A stretch of 64,000 nucleotides of DNA from Purpureocillium takamizusanense (Eukaryota > Ascomycota > Sordariomycetes > Hypocreales > Ophiocordycipitaceae): positions 4,898,001-4,962,000 of the forward strand of contig NC_063068.1 in the NCBI RefSeq assembly GCF_022605165.1, given 5' to 3'. Both the position numbers and the translations under genes were made by a program. A model generated the notes under the pieces. It did no database searches. It had not been told where the DNA came from and was given only the letters and a program-made list of their open reading frames with translations. Positions 21,619 through 35,171 of the stretch are shown in pieces (the first letter of the stretch is position 1; each line of letters begins with the position of its first letter).

Positions 21619-23525
21619 ATGGAAGCCTCTTCGCCGTTGGCGGCCTTGCACCGCCCCATGATGCCTGCCCCTTCTTGGGGCGGCCGTGACATCTTCAGAC
21701 CTCGCCCGCGTTCGCTGTACTCGAGTGGCTCTGCTGTTAGCGGCTCTTTCAGCCTTCGTGAGCAGCTGCACCGCGGCGGTGCTGACTACTTCAATGTCAA
21801 AGATGTTCGAGGCAGTTCGCCAGCTGCGAGCCTGGCGGCCGACCTGTCGCAGAACTTCCGTCTTGACAATGAAGCAAGGTATGCGCCTATCTATCCGCAT
21901 GCATTAGTCGCACCGCTCATCTCAACGTTTGCAGCCCCCAGTTTCCTACTCCTCGAAGGGCACTTTTCACAGCCAACGTCATGGCGGGCATGGAGCATAG
22001 ACGTAAGTATACTTCACTTGCATTGACTCCTTCTTTCTCTTGCGCTTCTCGCACCATGCTCACTCCCGACCAGAATTCGTCACCACGCCTCCCTTGCCTT
22101 CCTCTTCACCAGGGCCGGCTCCCTTGACCGAGCTGATGGAGGTGTCTCCCCTGCCGCACAAGACGCCGTTTGCCTCCGCCCAAATCGAGATCACGTCCCC
22201 AACGCCCATCTCTACACCTACAGTTGACGACGATGACAATGATGATGAGATGATGCTCGATTCTCCAGCTCCAATTACTCGTCAAGGCTCCTTGGAGCCG
22301 CCCAAACCTCTAGTGGCTGAGTCAGTCCCATCCAAGCATTCCGTCCATCCCCACAGCATCTGTACTGACAATTCTCATCAGTCGCAAGATCGCGGCTCCA
22401 CGACGCCCCTCTCTTAGCCGGATGAAGGGGTTAACCACCAGCGCCATCCCTGGAAGAGCGCAGACCGATACACAGCTCCCATCGTTTCAATTTGGGGCCG
22501 ATACGAGCATGAGCTACTCGACGTCGAACCTCTCTCTTGGCGAGTGCTTCGAGAACACGTCTCCTCCTCAAGACCGCAGGCCGAACTCCGCCAACAGCCC
22601 ATGTGCCTCAATTGCAATGGGCAACCGTGCTCGCCCGCTGTTCACAGGTGTGACGGGAGCCATCGGCCACCGCCATGCCTCACCAATGAACAGCCACTCC
22701 AGACGACAGTCAAATCCGTTCTTGAGGAACCGCAAACAGTTTCGCCGCTCCCTGAGCATGTTCGAGCATCCTGCTGAGCTCATGAAGGGGAAGCCAGAAG
22801 GCGAGGAGGCCAATGTATCTTCGCTGAAGTCCGTCATGGACATTGAGGAGGCTCACGAGCCCCTGCTGCCTCATTTTCTCCCGGAGGACCCAACGGATAC
22901 GATCCCGCGCATCTCCAAGGAGACTTTTCTGGACGTTTTGGATGGGAAGTTTGCCGACCAATTCGACCAGAAGATGGTCATTGACTGCAGATTCGAGTAC
23001 GAGTACGAGGGTGGCCATATCGATGGAGCTGTCAACCACAACGACAAGGAGCTCCTTGCGTCACAGCTCTTCCAGACGCCCATGGACGGCCGTACACTGC
23101 TCATCTTCCACTGCGAATATTCGGCCCATCGTGCCCCTCTCATGGCGCGTCATATCCGTTCCGAGGATCGCACTGTCAATGCTGAGCACTACCCACGACT
23201 GACCTACCCCGAGGTCTACATTCTTGACGGCGGTTACAGCGGTTTCTTCGCCGATTTCCGAAGTCGCTGCTACCCCCCCGAATACGTTGAGATGAACGAC
23301 GAAAAGCATCAACGCACCTGCGAGCGCGAAATGGGCCGCCTGAAGGCTCGCAAGGGCCTGGGTCGAGCGCAAACGTTTGCCTTCGGACAGAGGGAACCCT
23401 GTGTTAACGACTCTCCCACGGCTCCAACTCGTCCGGCATCCCGCATCGCGTCTATTCCTACACTTGGACACTCGCCAATGCCCAATAACGAACGATCACC
23501 CGCGCGCCGCATGGCGTCTTACTAG
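21619..23525 (+). CDS. cdc25: Cdc25-type M-phase inducer tyrosine phosphatase
   Basis: Four exons: 21619-21878, 21935-22002, 22074-22320 and 22382-23525. Introns of 56, 71 and 61 bp all sit in the non-catalytic N-terminal half; total 572 residues. The rhodanese-like catalytic domain lies in the last third. It has VIDCRFEYEYEGGHIDGAVN, then the active-site loop HCEYSAHR (CX5R, catalytic Cys about 436), and VYILDGGYSGFF. The N-terminal part is Ser/Pro-rich with several RxxS sites (RRQSNPF, RRSLSMF) of the kind bound by 14-3-3 proteins after checkpoint phosphorylation. The enzyme removes the inhibitory phosphotyrosine from Cdk1 and triggers mitosis; it corresponds to Aspergillus nimT and yeast MIH1. 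The join at GAT-CGC (D192-R193) restores the frame across the third intron. Confidence 0.95.
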
Positions 23526-25119
23526 TTGGCACACCTTGCCTTCACTATTCCCGCTCGTCACTGCCTGTCGCGCAGCTGACGAAGCTGACTGGACCGTCTC
23601 CACCTTTGCTTGTTCACCATCTTCCTTGTTCACACGTCATCCCACCCGGGTGGCGCCTCCGAAACGACTCGATTTGTCTTGCATCGCCTTGCATCACCGA
23701 ACCGTCAAATGGCCACCTACGTGCCGTCGAAATACAGTCGCGTCAACGCGGCGCGATGCACTGCGACATTGTGTCGCTTTGAAAGCGTGGCCGTGGAGCC
23801 ATGGCCTTGCCTCGGTTCAACGCCCTTGCAGTCTCATTTGACTTGCATTGCTCCGGCGCTTGACTGCTGGCGGGTCTGAAACATGTCCCGGGAGTCGGGC
23901 TCCCTTGGCGATGTTCAGACATTTCCGCGTTTCTTTCGATTTTCGGCGTCTTTCACTCATCGCCCTGCCTCTGGAGCACAGTCGGCGCTTGAAACTTTGA
24001 CTTTGACGCCATCAGCCAGTCTCCCTTTTTCCTCATGTCCTGCCCAATACGAATCTTTGGGATCATCCCAACGACACATCGCACATCACACATTGCCAAG
24101 CGACAGACAAGCAACCCCCTGGCGCATGCTTCCGAGACCACCAGCAATTGCCACTACTACAGCTTTCCTTATAACAATTGATGGGCGGCATACCCCTCGC
24201 GCTAATCGCGCGTCGATACCCCATACGACGACATGTATTTCCTTTAATTGTTCATACTTCCTCGGGGCTGAAACCCACTGAAGCTATTCTTCTTGATGAG
24301 CCACGGCGTGTAAACCATAGCGCGCATGTTTTTGTTTTGCAAGACTAGCTGACCACCCATGGACGAAGAAGGTGTGGTTGAGAAGTTGGCCCGAAAGGGC
24401 TGCTGGTTGTACATAACTGGAAAAACCTTTGATGCGGATCGCAATCTGCCCAGGTTTGGCTCATAGCTAGTGACCGAGGAACATAAGCGCAAAAAAAGTT
24501 CTAAAATTACATATCGGCTCCGTAGCTCAAGCCATTCGAGAGATGTGCATGTGTTGGCTCCGGGCAGCTGAATGCAAGTTAGGCATGCCAGCCACCACGG
24601 CATCTACGCCCTGTCGCCACACGAAGAGCACGGTGCACGATACCCGTCTATAATGAGATTTATGTTGCTGAGACTTCAGCTGCCAAGGCTACACATGTTT
24701 TGGCCCGCTCCGTGGAGTTCTTTCTCTACCGTCGGTGGAGGTTATCCGGCCGAGAAACATGACCTTTCATGACTGCGGGTGCGCCAGCATTCCAGATCTG
24801 GAACTCCTCAGCCGCTGTGATAAAGCCTCAGCGCCAACCCAAAACTCTAATCGAAATATGAAATGTCCCTGCCCAACGCCGAGCCAATGCGATAAGAACT
24901 GCGAGAAAATCGCCGAGGAAGTAGCCCCGTCCGCTCTAGCCTAGATGAGCGACGCGGGCGACCGTGCGAGACTCTACCGAACACCAGTTTCTGGACGGGA
25001 ATTCATTCAGCGGATGCGAGCCAGCTGGTAAGATGACCAGAGACGGATACGGTCCAAAGGGATGTGTGTGTGTGTGTGTGTGTCGTGCGCGCGCGACTGG
25101 AAAAGCTGAATGCGCCGCC
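23526..25119. other. Intergenic region between convergent cdc25 and drn1
   Basis: 1.6 kb with no supportable gene. It is more AT-rich than its surroundings, as expected for 3' flanks. A (TG)n run sits at 25063-25083, close to the drn1 stop codon. Confidence 0.6.
25063..25083. repeat. (TG)n dinucleotide repeat
   Basis: About ten and a half TG units followed by a short CG-alternating stretch (GTGCGCGCGCG). It lies 37 bp beyond the 3' end of the drn1 coding sequence, so it is probably in its 3' UTR. Confidence 0.9.
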
Positions 25120-26826
25120 CTACTCGAGCGTAAAGTCCCACTCTTTGAAGGCGGAGCGGAAGGCCTCGACGTCGCGCTTCTCCTCCACCTCGGTCTGGGC
25201 GCAGTCCTGCCAGGTGAAGCGGGCCTCGAGACCCAGGAGCTTGGCGAGGACGCGGCGGCCGAACTGGAGGTTGAAGCGCAGGTCCTGGGGCAGCGGCATG
25301 ACGAGGGACGTGCCCTTAATGCGGTCCTCGCCGTCGTCTGCCCAGAGCCACACGCGGAAGAAGTCGCCGTAGGCGGCCTGATCGCCGAGCGCGAGGTCGC
25401 GTGACTTGAGGGGCGGGTAGCGCTCGTTCTCGGCCTCGACGCGGAAGGCGGCCTCGGCGACGCCCTTGCGAATCAGGTCCGCGGGCACGGCGACGAGCTG
25501 CCAGTGGAGGTGGACGTTGCTGTCGCGGCTGATCTCCCAGGTCACGGTGCCGAGCTTGTGCGAGGAGCGACTGGCGATCATGGCTTGCAGCGACTCGCGG
25601 AATCGCGTCATCTCCTTGTACGTCTTGACGGCCTCGCCTTCTGGCTCGTCTGTGGGTCCCATGCTGGGAATGGTGGGGACATGAGGCAGCGGGATGATAA
25701 TGAAGTGGCCGGGGAAGTCGAGGCCTTGTTTGGAAAAGGTATCGGATGTCGGTAGGGGGCCCTTGGCGGTCGTGAGGTAGGCGTCGTCGGCGATGCTGCA
25801 GCACATATGCGCCGAGATGTTGGGGTTGGACAAGCAAAAGTAGCACTGGCTGGGGCCCGGAGGCGGCGATGCGGCCCGCCGGCGCTTGTTGCGGCGGCCG
25901 TGGTGGTCATCGTGATGCCCGAACCGGCTATAGCCGCTGTCCTCGCGGTCGCGCTTCGCTTGGGCCGGCGCGAAGGGGGACCTGGTAGCACCCGGCGCGG
26001 GCGTCGTGTCCGACTTGTTCAGGGCAAAGGCATACATGGCTTTCGCCTTGGCGTCGTTGCCATAGGGCGCCATGGAGATAAAGCGAGTCACGGCAATCTC
26101 ATCCGTGCTGCTGCTGGTGGGATGTAAGAATGGCTCCCTCTCGTAGAAGAAGACGCCGGGCGAGGCGGTGATGTGGTATCGGGGCTTGAGCGCCGCGCAG
26201 AGGTCGGCAATGGACCTTGTGCTTTGGATCGCGGCTTGTTGCGCGGGCTCCAGGGCCACCTTGGACCCTCGCCAGACATCGGCAGGCCACATGGACGTCA
26301 AGAGAATGTCGGCGGTGTTTGCGCCGCGGAGGGCCTTGGCGTCATCCTCAGTATGGAACGGCAAGTGCTGCTCCTTTGACTGCCCGCCAACCAGTTTCGC
26401 GTCCAAGAGGCCGCCGAGAGCAACGACCCGGATGCCCTCTGACGTCTTGGTGATGCTGCGCTTGCCGAGGCAGTGCAGGTTCGGGCAGATTTCCTCATCG
26501 GCTTCGACCCTGGCGGCGATGCGCGCGGGCAGAGGGTGCGTGCCGATGGCAAAGTACGTGGGCAGCGGCACCTCCAGCGCGCCGCTCAGCAGCGATGATA
26601 TCGCATCGTCGTCGGTTTCGGGCGTGAAGACGTCTCCGGTGAGGATGGCGAGGGAGAAGCTGTTCTTTGCGTGGAGCGTGGCCAGCTTCTTGAAGGCGGC
26701 GTCGACCTGGCCGTTGAGGCTGCCGAGCACGATTCTGCACGGTCATTATCGTCAGCAATGCATAACACACACACACACGGACACACGACGGCGACTTTGC
26801 ACGCACATTTTCGGAGGAGCAGCCAT
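25120..26826 (-). CDS. drn1: CwfJ-domain protein (Drn1 / CWF19L1 family), lariat-RNA turnover
   Basis: Two exons, 26826-26807 (six codons plus two bases) and 26734-25120, with a 72 bp intron; 544 residues. The joined start MAAPPKIIVLGSLNGQ is the family's usual opening of a metallophosphatase-like domain (LAILTGDVF, YFAIGTHPLP). A basic linker (GRRNKRRR) is followed by the CwfJ C-terminal domain 1. This begins with CYFCLSNPNISAHM (cysteines about 304 and 307) and contains a histidine motif NVHLHWQLV (His 415 and 417) like HIT-family enzymes. CwfJ domain 2 completes the protein. Yeast Drn1 works with the debranching enzyme Dbr1 on intron lariats, and relatives associate with late spliceosomes. 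It is divergent from utp20 across 360 bp. Confidence 0.88.
26765..26778. repeat. (AC)7 repeat inside the drn1 intron
   Basis: Seven AC units on the plus strand, GT repeats in the transcript, within the 72 bp first intron of drn1 between donor and branch site. Confidence 0.85.
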
Positions 26827-27186
26827 CGCATTGCCCTCGTCGTGACCTGTGACCCTCAGTTGCTCTGCCGGGCGGTGATGACGTTGGAGGCGGGTGGAGG
26901 AGCGAGGCCTGGAATTGGCCTGTCGTTGAAGCTGCGAGGCGCCCCGGGAAAGAAGGCGATAAGCAGTTTGCGCGCGCGGCGTGATTGGTTTTATGCAGCT
27001 CAGGTGGGGCCACTACCCGCGTTATCGGTTCTGCCGCGCTTGAGCCGCCCAAAATTTTTGGGAAGGTCGACGGCGGGGAGCGACCCTGGAATTCTTGCCT
27101 GAGAGAGAGAGAGAGGAAGCACCTTCTTCATCCGTCTGCATCCTCAACTTCCTCCCCTCTCCCGTCCGCCTCACCCTGCCGCCACG
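26827..27186. promoter_or_regulatory. Divergent promoter between drn1 and utp20
   Basis: 360 bp separates the two outward-facing start codons. No TATA box is obvious. There is a (GA)n stretch at about 27101-27118 and a pyrimidine-rich run just before the utp20 ATG, whose context GCCGCCACGATG is favourable for initiation. Confidence 0.7.
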
Positions 27187-30100
27187 ATGCCGTCCAAAAC
27201 GTCTGGGCGCATCGAAAAGGTGCGCAAAAACAAGTACTCGACCCCCCACCAGAAAAACCACCGGTGGGAGTCCTTCTCGACCAAGATCGCAAAGTTCAAT
27301 TCCCTGCAGCCGCTGCGCAAAGTCCGCCGCCATGACCTCGACTCGGAAGACTTGTCGGCCACGACGTCGTACTTCCAGAATGGCTTGCAGAAGTGGGGGG
27401 AGCTCAACATCTCGAAGCCCTTCTGCGGCTTCAAGAAGCACGTTCTCCCGCTTTCCGAGAGCCTGGCCCAGATCCTGCATTTCGAGGACAAGATCATGGC
27501 CCTCTTCGCCGAGTACATATCTCTGCAGGACAAGGACGCGCTGGAGCCCCTGTTGGACCTCTTGACAGCTTTTGCGCACGATCTGGGCGTTCGATTCGAG
27601 AAATACTACTCGCAGAGCTTGGACCTGCTGCTCGCCATTGCTGGCAAGCCGCAGGATGTGGAGGTCATCGAGTGGACTTTTGGCGCCTTGGCCTTCCTGT
27701 TCAAGTACCTGTCGAAGCTCCTCGTTCCCAATCTCCGGCCGACCTTCGACGTTATGGCGCCTCTCCTCGGAAAGTCGAAGCAGCCGCAGCACATTGCTCG
27801 CTTTGCCGCCGAGGCTCTGAGCTTCCTGGTCCGAAAAGCCGCCGCCCCGTCCCACCGCGAGACGGCCCTTAAGCCGCTTGTCGAGCACATCAGACACGAC
27901 CTTTGCAGTGTAGCCGAAGATCGCCAATTCACCTTGTACAAAGACGGCATCATGACCATGTTCGCCGAGTCCATCAAGGGGACGGAGTACTCAATCCATT
28001 CCGTCGGCAGCGCCGTCATTACGACACTCATCGATGCTATTCCGGAAGATGAGAGTAGATTGGCTAGGGATACTATCTGGACCGACGTTGTCTGCGGTGT
28101 CTTGACGAGCACCATACACCACGCCACTGTGGACACCTTTGGTGATGCTGCGGGGGATGTCCTCGACTGTATCAAGGCCAGACGAGAACACATCCAACAA
28201 TCCTCCACGCAGTGGCAAACGGTACCCCTCTTTAAAATTCTCGGGGTCATGGCGGGTGTTCGCAGAGGTACCCGAATCAAAGTCTGGGACAGCGTCATTC
28301 TCGAGCTCGTCTCAACACTCAACATCACTGGCAAGGCGAATGAAGACGTTCGTCAGGACGAGAATGATATTCTTTGGACGGCAGTCATCTCCAAAGTTGC
28401 CATCATCTTGCATCATGCGCCGATTGATGCACTTATACCACACATTTCTTCCCTCAATCAGTCCCTTACCCGAGGACCGTTGATGCATTGGTTCATTCCT
28501 TTCTGCTCCTACTTTTGCGATTTGGACGCAAGTCGCTTCGGGAGTCTGTTTCGAACTGAGTTTCAGAGGTGAGTTGACGATGCATGAGGACTGATAGCGA
28601 AGATACTGACATGCGTCTCAGGTTCGTGGCAACACACTGGTCACAAGGCGAGAACGAGGACGTTCTCTGCGTGCTTCTGCCGCGCATGATCAAGAACCGA
28701 GCGTTCCCACCTCTCGGTGACAAGGACTGCTTCAAGTTGCCTCAGGCTTGGCAGGACCAGATCGTGTCCAAATTCGAGCGACTGGAAATCTCCCCCTTTC
28801 CCGAGCGCGGCCCATACAACAAGGACCCGCAGGAATGGCGGGATCGTTGCCTTCCAAAGTATGCCGGCCTGCTTCATCTTCTGGAGATTACAGCCGTGCA
28901 CCCATCTACGAATGCTCGTATCGCTGAGCTACTTCTGAGGAAGCTCAAGTTGGCGCTGCGGCCCTCGTCATCTCTGGCGTCGGACGAGGTCAACTTCATC
29001 GTCAGCCAAGGATTTCACGCATATATCCGTATGAGCAAAGCGTCTGGATCCGTGGACGCCACGCTCAGCCCTCTACTCCATGCTGCCGTGCCACGTTTCG
29101 GCCGTTCCGTCGGTTTCTTGCGATCCTATCTTGCGTATGAGAGTATCCAACCGGCCAAATCCCATGGCAACGACAAGTCACCAAGTACCAGCAGTGAAAG
29201 TTCTGCGTCTGAGGAGGATCCAGTGGTGACGGCCTTGGTAGAGAACCTCAGCTCTCCATCCCACGATATTCGCTTGGCTTCATTGGAGTTGTTGAAAGGG
29301 ATAGATGCCACCCACGGGACATCCGAGTGTGTTGACCTCATGGTACAAGTCGAACAGATGCCCTTGGCCCTAGAGAACACGAGGACCATGGCCATGCTTC
29401 TGCGCAAGCTCGGCCAACTATATACCTCGGTCGATCACTCTTCCTGGCTTGGGACAGCCGTGCCTCGCTTTGTTTTTGGCATGCTTACCGTCAAGCTCTC
29501 ACCTGTGTGGGACAGCGCCGTAGAAGCGCTGCAGCTGATTACGCAAACAAAGCCCGGGGAGGAGGCGGTGGCTACGATTGCCTTCCAGTGGCTAGAGACT
29601 CAGTCTGCCCGTTGGACACCACCCAACTCGGAACTTGCCGGCTCTGGACGACGGATCTACACCGACTTCGAATGCACGGCCCTGGGGGGACTTGAGAAAG
29701 CTGCGGACGGCATCCTCGACCTCACGGAAAAGGCAGACGGTGAGCTGCTGCGAGAATTCGACGACAAACAACAACTAGCCGAGCCGGTCGTAGTGACGGC
29801 CAGGGCACGTGCTCTCAAGGTCCTGAATGGTAACACCTTCATCGCGGAGAAGAGATCTCGTCAGCTTGTGCCGCATTTTCTATCGTGGGCTCTCGAAGAT
29901 GATGAAGGAGATAATGCGGCCACCGAGGGAGTCGCTTCTCTGGAGGGGTCCTCCTGGTCCTTGGCCGACCGAAAGGCAATGCTTGGTGTCTTCTCGCAGT
30001 TTGTCAACCCCAAGGTGCTATACAAACATGAAAAAGTGTACGAGGCACTCCTACAGCTCATGGAAAACGGCGACATCGAGGTGCAGAAGCTCGCGCTCAA

Positions 30101-33100
30101 AGCCATCTTGGCTTGGAAGCAAGATGGCGTCAAGTCGTACCAGGAGAACCTCGAATACTTGCTTGATGAGGCTCGATTCAAGAATGAGCTGGCGGTATTC
30201 CTGCAGAGCGACGATATAATCAAACCCGAGCACCGACCCGAGTTGCTACCGGTCCTGTTGAGGCTCCTCTACGGCCGCACTATCTCAAAGAAGGGCGCGG
30301 CGAGCGGCAGAAACGGGCTACAGGCCACGCGACTTGCCGTTTTGCGAAACTTGTCGGTCGAAGATATGGGCAGCTTCCTGGATATCGCCGCTGGCAAGCT
30401 GAAGGACGTTCGCGTAGTCGTTCCTGCTTCTCAGCGGGAGAAGCTTTTCAGCAACCCGGTCATCTCTGTCCGCAAGCAGATGGGTTTCCTCAACATGATC
30501 TCATCTCTGATCTCAGAGCTCGGGACCAATGTGGATCCCTACATGGATACGCTTGTCAACACGGTACTGTATTGCTTGGTCTACTCTTGCAGGCACCTTG
30601 GCGGAGTGACCGCAGAGCCGACGATTGACGCCGAAGAGCACGAAGAAAAAAGCAGTGATCATTCGCTTCTGAAAGTGACGAGGTCTTTGGGCATCAAATG
30701 CTTAAACTTGCTCTTTCAGAATGCGCAAAGCTTCCAATGGGACCCATACCAGGACATAATTTTGGTGGAGGTCGTCGCCCCGAGACTCGAAAACCTCCCC
30801 GTGGAGACTACGCAGGGCATCTCGGGCATGATGCAGCTCATGTCGACATGGTCGGTCCTCCCCAAGGCGGCATTGTTCCTTGGCCCCCATGGGAAGAGCC
30901 TACCCAAGGGGGCCTTGCCAAAGCTCATCACTTGTCTGTCCATTGGGAAGACAAAGGATGAGGTCAAAATATTTGTTCTTGGCATTCTGCAAAGCTTGGT
31001 CAAGCTCGCTTTGGCACCAGCGACTGAATCGGAATTCAACGAAGTTATTAAGGCTGATCTTCTGGATCCGAATGCAGAGGCAATGCTGGCCAACATTTCT
31101 ACAGTTGTCAAGACATCGACCATCAGCAACGACCTCTTGGAGGCATGCGTGGAGACGATTCTAGCATTTGCCCCCATCCTCCAGGACTTGAAGAATGCGC
31201 AATCCGTCATCAGGATTTGTAGCTTCCTCCTTCAGCAGCCCCCGCGCCGAGTGAGCCCCAAGACCAAGGGTAGAATCCTGCTCATTGTGGAGAGATTTGT
31301 TGCTCTGCCAGACGCTGCTGAGGATCCGACTTTGCTCCGCGACGTTTACAATACGCTGTCATCACTCTTCAGCTATTTCAAGGATAGAGAAAACCGCCAA
31401 TCGCTGTCTCGGGCCATGACTGCGATATCTGAACAAGATGCTGAGGTGGCGGAAGTCGCCAGTCTGTGCAAAGAGCTGAACTCGTTCAAGGAGGGGCGCC
31501 TTGATGAGCCAGACTACGATAGACGGCTTGCGTCTTTCACTACAATATCGACGGAGCGAGACGTGCCGTGGACCCCCAAGCAGTGGTTGCCGCTTCTGCA
31601 TAATTTGGTCTTCTTCATGAAGGTCGACGAGGAGTTCGGTGTTTTGTCCTCAAATTCTGCCGACGGAATGCGTCGCTTCGTCCAAACCGTGGCGAGCTGC
31701 GCGACCAGCGAGCTCGCTGAAGGGTTCGACGAACAAATGAGGACAGTCGTCTTGCCCTCAATTTACTCTGGCGCGCGAGACTCATCTGAGACTGTGCGCC
31801 GAGAGTACCTACGAGTATTTGGATTTCTCTTGACGGTGATGCCTGAGTGGGACCCTGTCGCCGATCTCAGCGGTCTCTTGAACGACCGTCAAGAAGACTC
31901 GTCTGAACCGTCCTTCTTCTTCAATATCCTAAGCCCTGCGACAGCGAGACAACTCGAGGCTCTCAACGCTCTTCAATTGGCGAACGAGGGCAAGGAAATG
32001 AGCAGCCAGAACCTGGGCCAATTCTTTATCCCCTTGCTGGAACACTTTGTGTACGGTCGAGCAGACGGGGGCGATGATCACGGCCTCGGCGCACAAGCAA
32101 CAACCACCATCGGCAGCTTGGCCATGTCTCTCCACTGGAACCACTGGCGAACCACCTTCCACCGTTATATCAGCTACATCGAGTCTCGTCCTGAAGCGCA
32201 GAAGCAGACAGTAAGATTATTGGGCAAATTCGCCGATGCACTGGTTCTGTCAGTTGCCGATCCGGCGACCGAGGCTATGGACGTGGACGAGGCGGAGGCA
32301 TCGCCAGCCGATGGAAAGAGGCTGCGTCAGACTGCTCCCAAGACCCCACAGCTGGCTATCGATATCTTGGACTATTTCCTGCCTCCGCTCGTCAAGCATC
32401 TCCACGAAAAGGATGAGTCCGAGGTCAGCTACCGAGTCCCCGTTGGCGTCGTCGTCGTCAAGCTTCTCAAGCTCTTGCCTCCTGAGCAAATGAATCAGAG
32501 GCTTGCCGGCGTCCTCACAGACATTTGTCATATTCTACGCAGTAAGGCGTGGGAGTCGAGAGAGATGGCCCGAGACACTTTGGTGAAGATCGCTGTCATC
32601 CTTGGCTCCTCATTTTTTGGATTCATTCTCAAGGAGCTGCGAGGCGCCCTGACCAGGGGCTACCAGTTGCACGTTCTCTCCTACACGATGCACTCCATTC
32701 TCGTCGCCACGGTCCCGACCTTCTCTCCGGGAGACCTGGACCACTGTCTGCCCGCCATCGTCAACGTCATCATGGACGACATTTTCGGCGTTATTGGTCA
32801 GGAGAAGGATGCAGAGGGCTACACCACGCAGATGAAAGAGATCAAGAGCAGCAAGAGTCAAGACTCGATGGAACTCGTGGCAAAAAATGCATCGGTCACC
32901 CATCTCATTCACCTGGTCAAGCCTCTACAAGCCCTTCTCCTGCAAAAGGTAGACCTCAAGATGGTACGAAAGATTGATGCGTTGATGGGCCGTATCGGCG
33001 TAGGCCTCTTACAGAACCCTGGGGCAGAGACCCGTGATACGCTCGTCTTCTGCTACGAAGTCATCCAAGCAACATACCGGGCGCAGCAGCCGGAGGCAAT

Positions 33101-35171
33101 CCAGAAGTTGGATCCGAGGATTAGAAAGTACCTGGTCCAGAAAGGAGCCAGGAAGAGCGGCGAGCGCGGCAAGACCACGAAGCACACATACAAGCTGGTC
33201 AGGTTCGCGCTCGATATCTTGCGATCCATGCTCAAAAAGCATGACAGCTTGAGGACCCCGGCCAACATCGCCGGATTCATCCCGGTGCTCGGCGATGCCA
33301 TTGTAGATGGCGAGGACGAGGTCAAGATTGCTGCATTCCGCCTTCTTGCTGTCATTGACAAGGTACCCTTCACGTCGGACGACGGCAAGAACATTTACAA
33401 AGTCGCAGTCAAGGAGGCAACCAAGAGCATATCGATGTCGACATCCACGACTACGGATCTCTCCCAGGCCGCCCTAAAAATGCTTTCTGTGGTCCTTCGC
33501 GATCGCCGAGACGTCGTTGTCAAGGATGCTGCCGTGGACATGCTCTTGGGCAAGCTCAAGGACGACTTCACCGAGCCGCTTTATCGCCATGTCACGTTCA
33601 ACTTCTTGCGGTCCGTCCTGGATCGGCGAATCGAAACTGCACTCGTGTACGATACCGTGGACCACGTCGGCACGGTGATGATCATCAATGACGACAAAGA
33701 TACGCGAGACCTAGCTCGTGGCGCGTTCTTCCAGTTCATCAAGGACTATCCGCAAAAGAAGGCGCGCTGGAGCAAGCAGCTTGACTTTGTTGTCGCCAAC
33801 CTCCAGTACAAGCGCGAAGGTGGCAGGCTGTCTATCATGGAGGTCATCCACCTACTACTCATGAAATCCTCAGACGAGTTTGTCCAAGAAGTCGCGGGAA
33901 CTTGTTTCCTGCCCCTCTTCTTCGTTCTTGCCAACGATGATAGCGACAAATGTAAGCTGGCGGCTGGCGAGCTGCTAAAAGAGATCTTCCACAAGTCGGA
34001 CAAGGAGCGCACACAGAAGTACCTGACCCTTCTGCGGTCTTGGCTGCAAAAAGACGACAACCCATCCGTCCTCCGACTTGCGCTGCAGGTATTCGGCTAC
34101 TACTTCGAGTCCAACGACGATGCACAAAAGAACACGAAGGACTGCAAGCTAGTGCTCGAAAAGGCGGCGGGTATACTTGGATCCGAAGATGTGAGCGTCA
34201 TGGACGAGCAGCTCGTCGAGACAACGCTTGGGGTTGTCCGGCTCTTCACCACGACGATGCGCGCGCAGACACTGTCAGCGGACAGGGAAGAACTGTGGGC
34301 TGACGTTGCGGGCTGTTTGCGGCACCCCCAGCCGATGGTCAAGTTGGCGACTGTGAAGCTCATCAACTCGTACCTGGTTGATTTTGCGAAGCAAAAAGCG
34401 AGCACCTCGTCTGGTGAGACCATCGAGGGCTCGCATGGGCTCGCGTTAACTGTCAATGACGTGCATCGTCTTGCCCGTGTGTCTCTGGGCACGTTAAACG
34501 GCAACGAGGTGGACGAGGCGCTCGCCTCGGAGCTCGTGCAGGTACTGGTGTTTCTGGGCTCCTGTCTTCCAGCTACGTCGACAGTCGTGGACGAGACTGG
34601 CCTCGAAGCCGACGAGGAGGATGACGATGTGGAGGAGGCCGATGAAGGTGACGAAGAGCGGAAGAAGACTCTGGACTACCTCTTCTGGAGACTGTCCCAC
34701 ATTCTGCGCAAGGAGGTTCGACCCAAGGCAATGGCCATTAACGGCAAGGTTGCTGCAATGGAGGTCATGGAGACGATATTCCGCCGGCGCTCCCTCAACC
34801 AGACACGGCCGTCGCTCAAGACCATCTTGTCGCCATTGGCGCAGCTCACGGACCCGTCCATCCCGACACCGTTCAGCAACGACGAGGTCTTCAAGACTAA
34901 GCTCGAGGGCGTCAAGACCCGGGCCCAGATCCTCATGGACTCGCTGCAGAAGAAGTTTGGGACGAGCGAGTACAGCACGGTGCTTATGCAGGTGCGCGAG
35001 GAGGTCAAGGCGAGACGGCAGCAGAGATCGGCCAAGCGCAAGATTGAGGCGATTGCACAGCCAGAGAAGTACGGCCGGGACAAGCGCAAGAAGTTTGAGA
35101 AGAATAGGGATCGCCGCAAGGTGCGGTCGAGGGAGCAAAAGCAGGCGCGGCAGTCATACAAGGGGTGGTAG
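27187..35171 (+). CDS. utp20: U3 snoRNP-associated protein Utp20 (small-subunit processome)
   Basis: Two exons, 27187-28568 and 28622-35171, with a 53 bp intron whose removal joins TEFQR to FVATHWSQ; 2643 residues, slightly longer than the roughly 2500 of yeast. It is a giant HEAT/ARM-repeat protein throughout, with no enzymatic motif. The opening (SGRIEKVRKNKYSTPHQKNH) and the C-terminal Lys/Arg-rich tail (KRKKFEKNRDRRKVRSREQK) match the family. There is a small acidic patch (ADEEDDDVEEADEGDEE) near residues 2460-2480. Utp20 binds the U3 snoRNP and the nascent 18S rRNA precursor in the nucleolus and is needed for early cleavages. It is by far the largest gene in the window. The short intron is the only interruption in a frame of almost 8 kb. 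Confidence 0.95.

Noticed and set aside
27022..27927. 301-codon antisense frame over the start of utp20
   Set aside because: Shadow of utp20 codon bias running through the divergent promoter; no family features.
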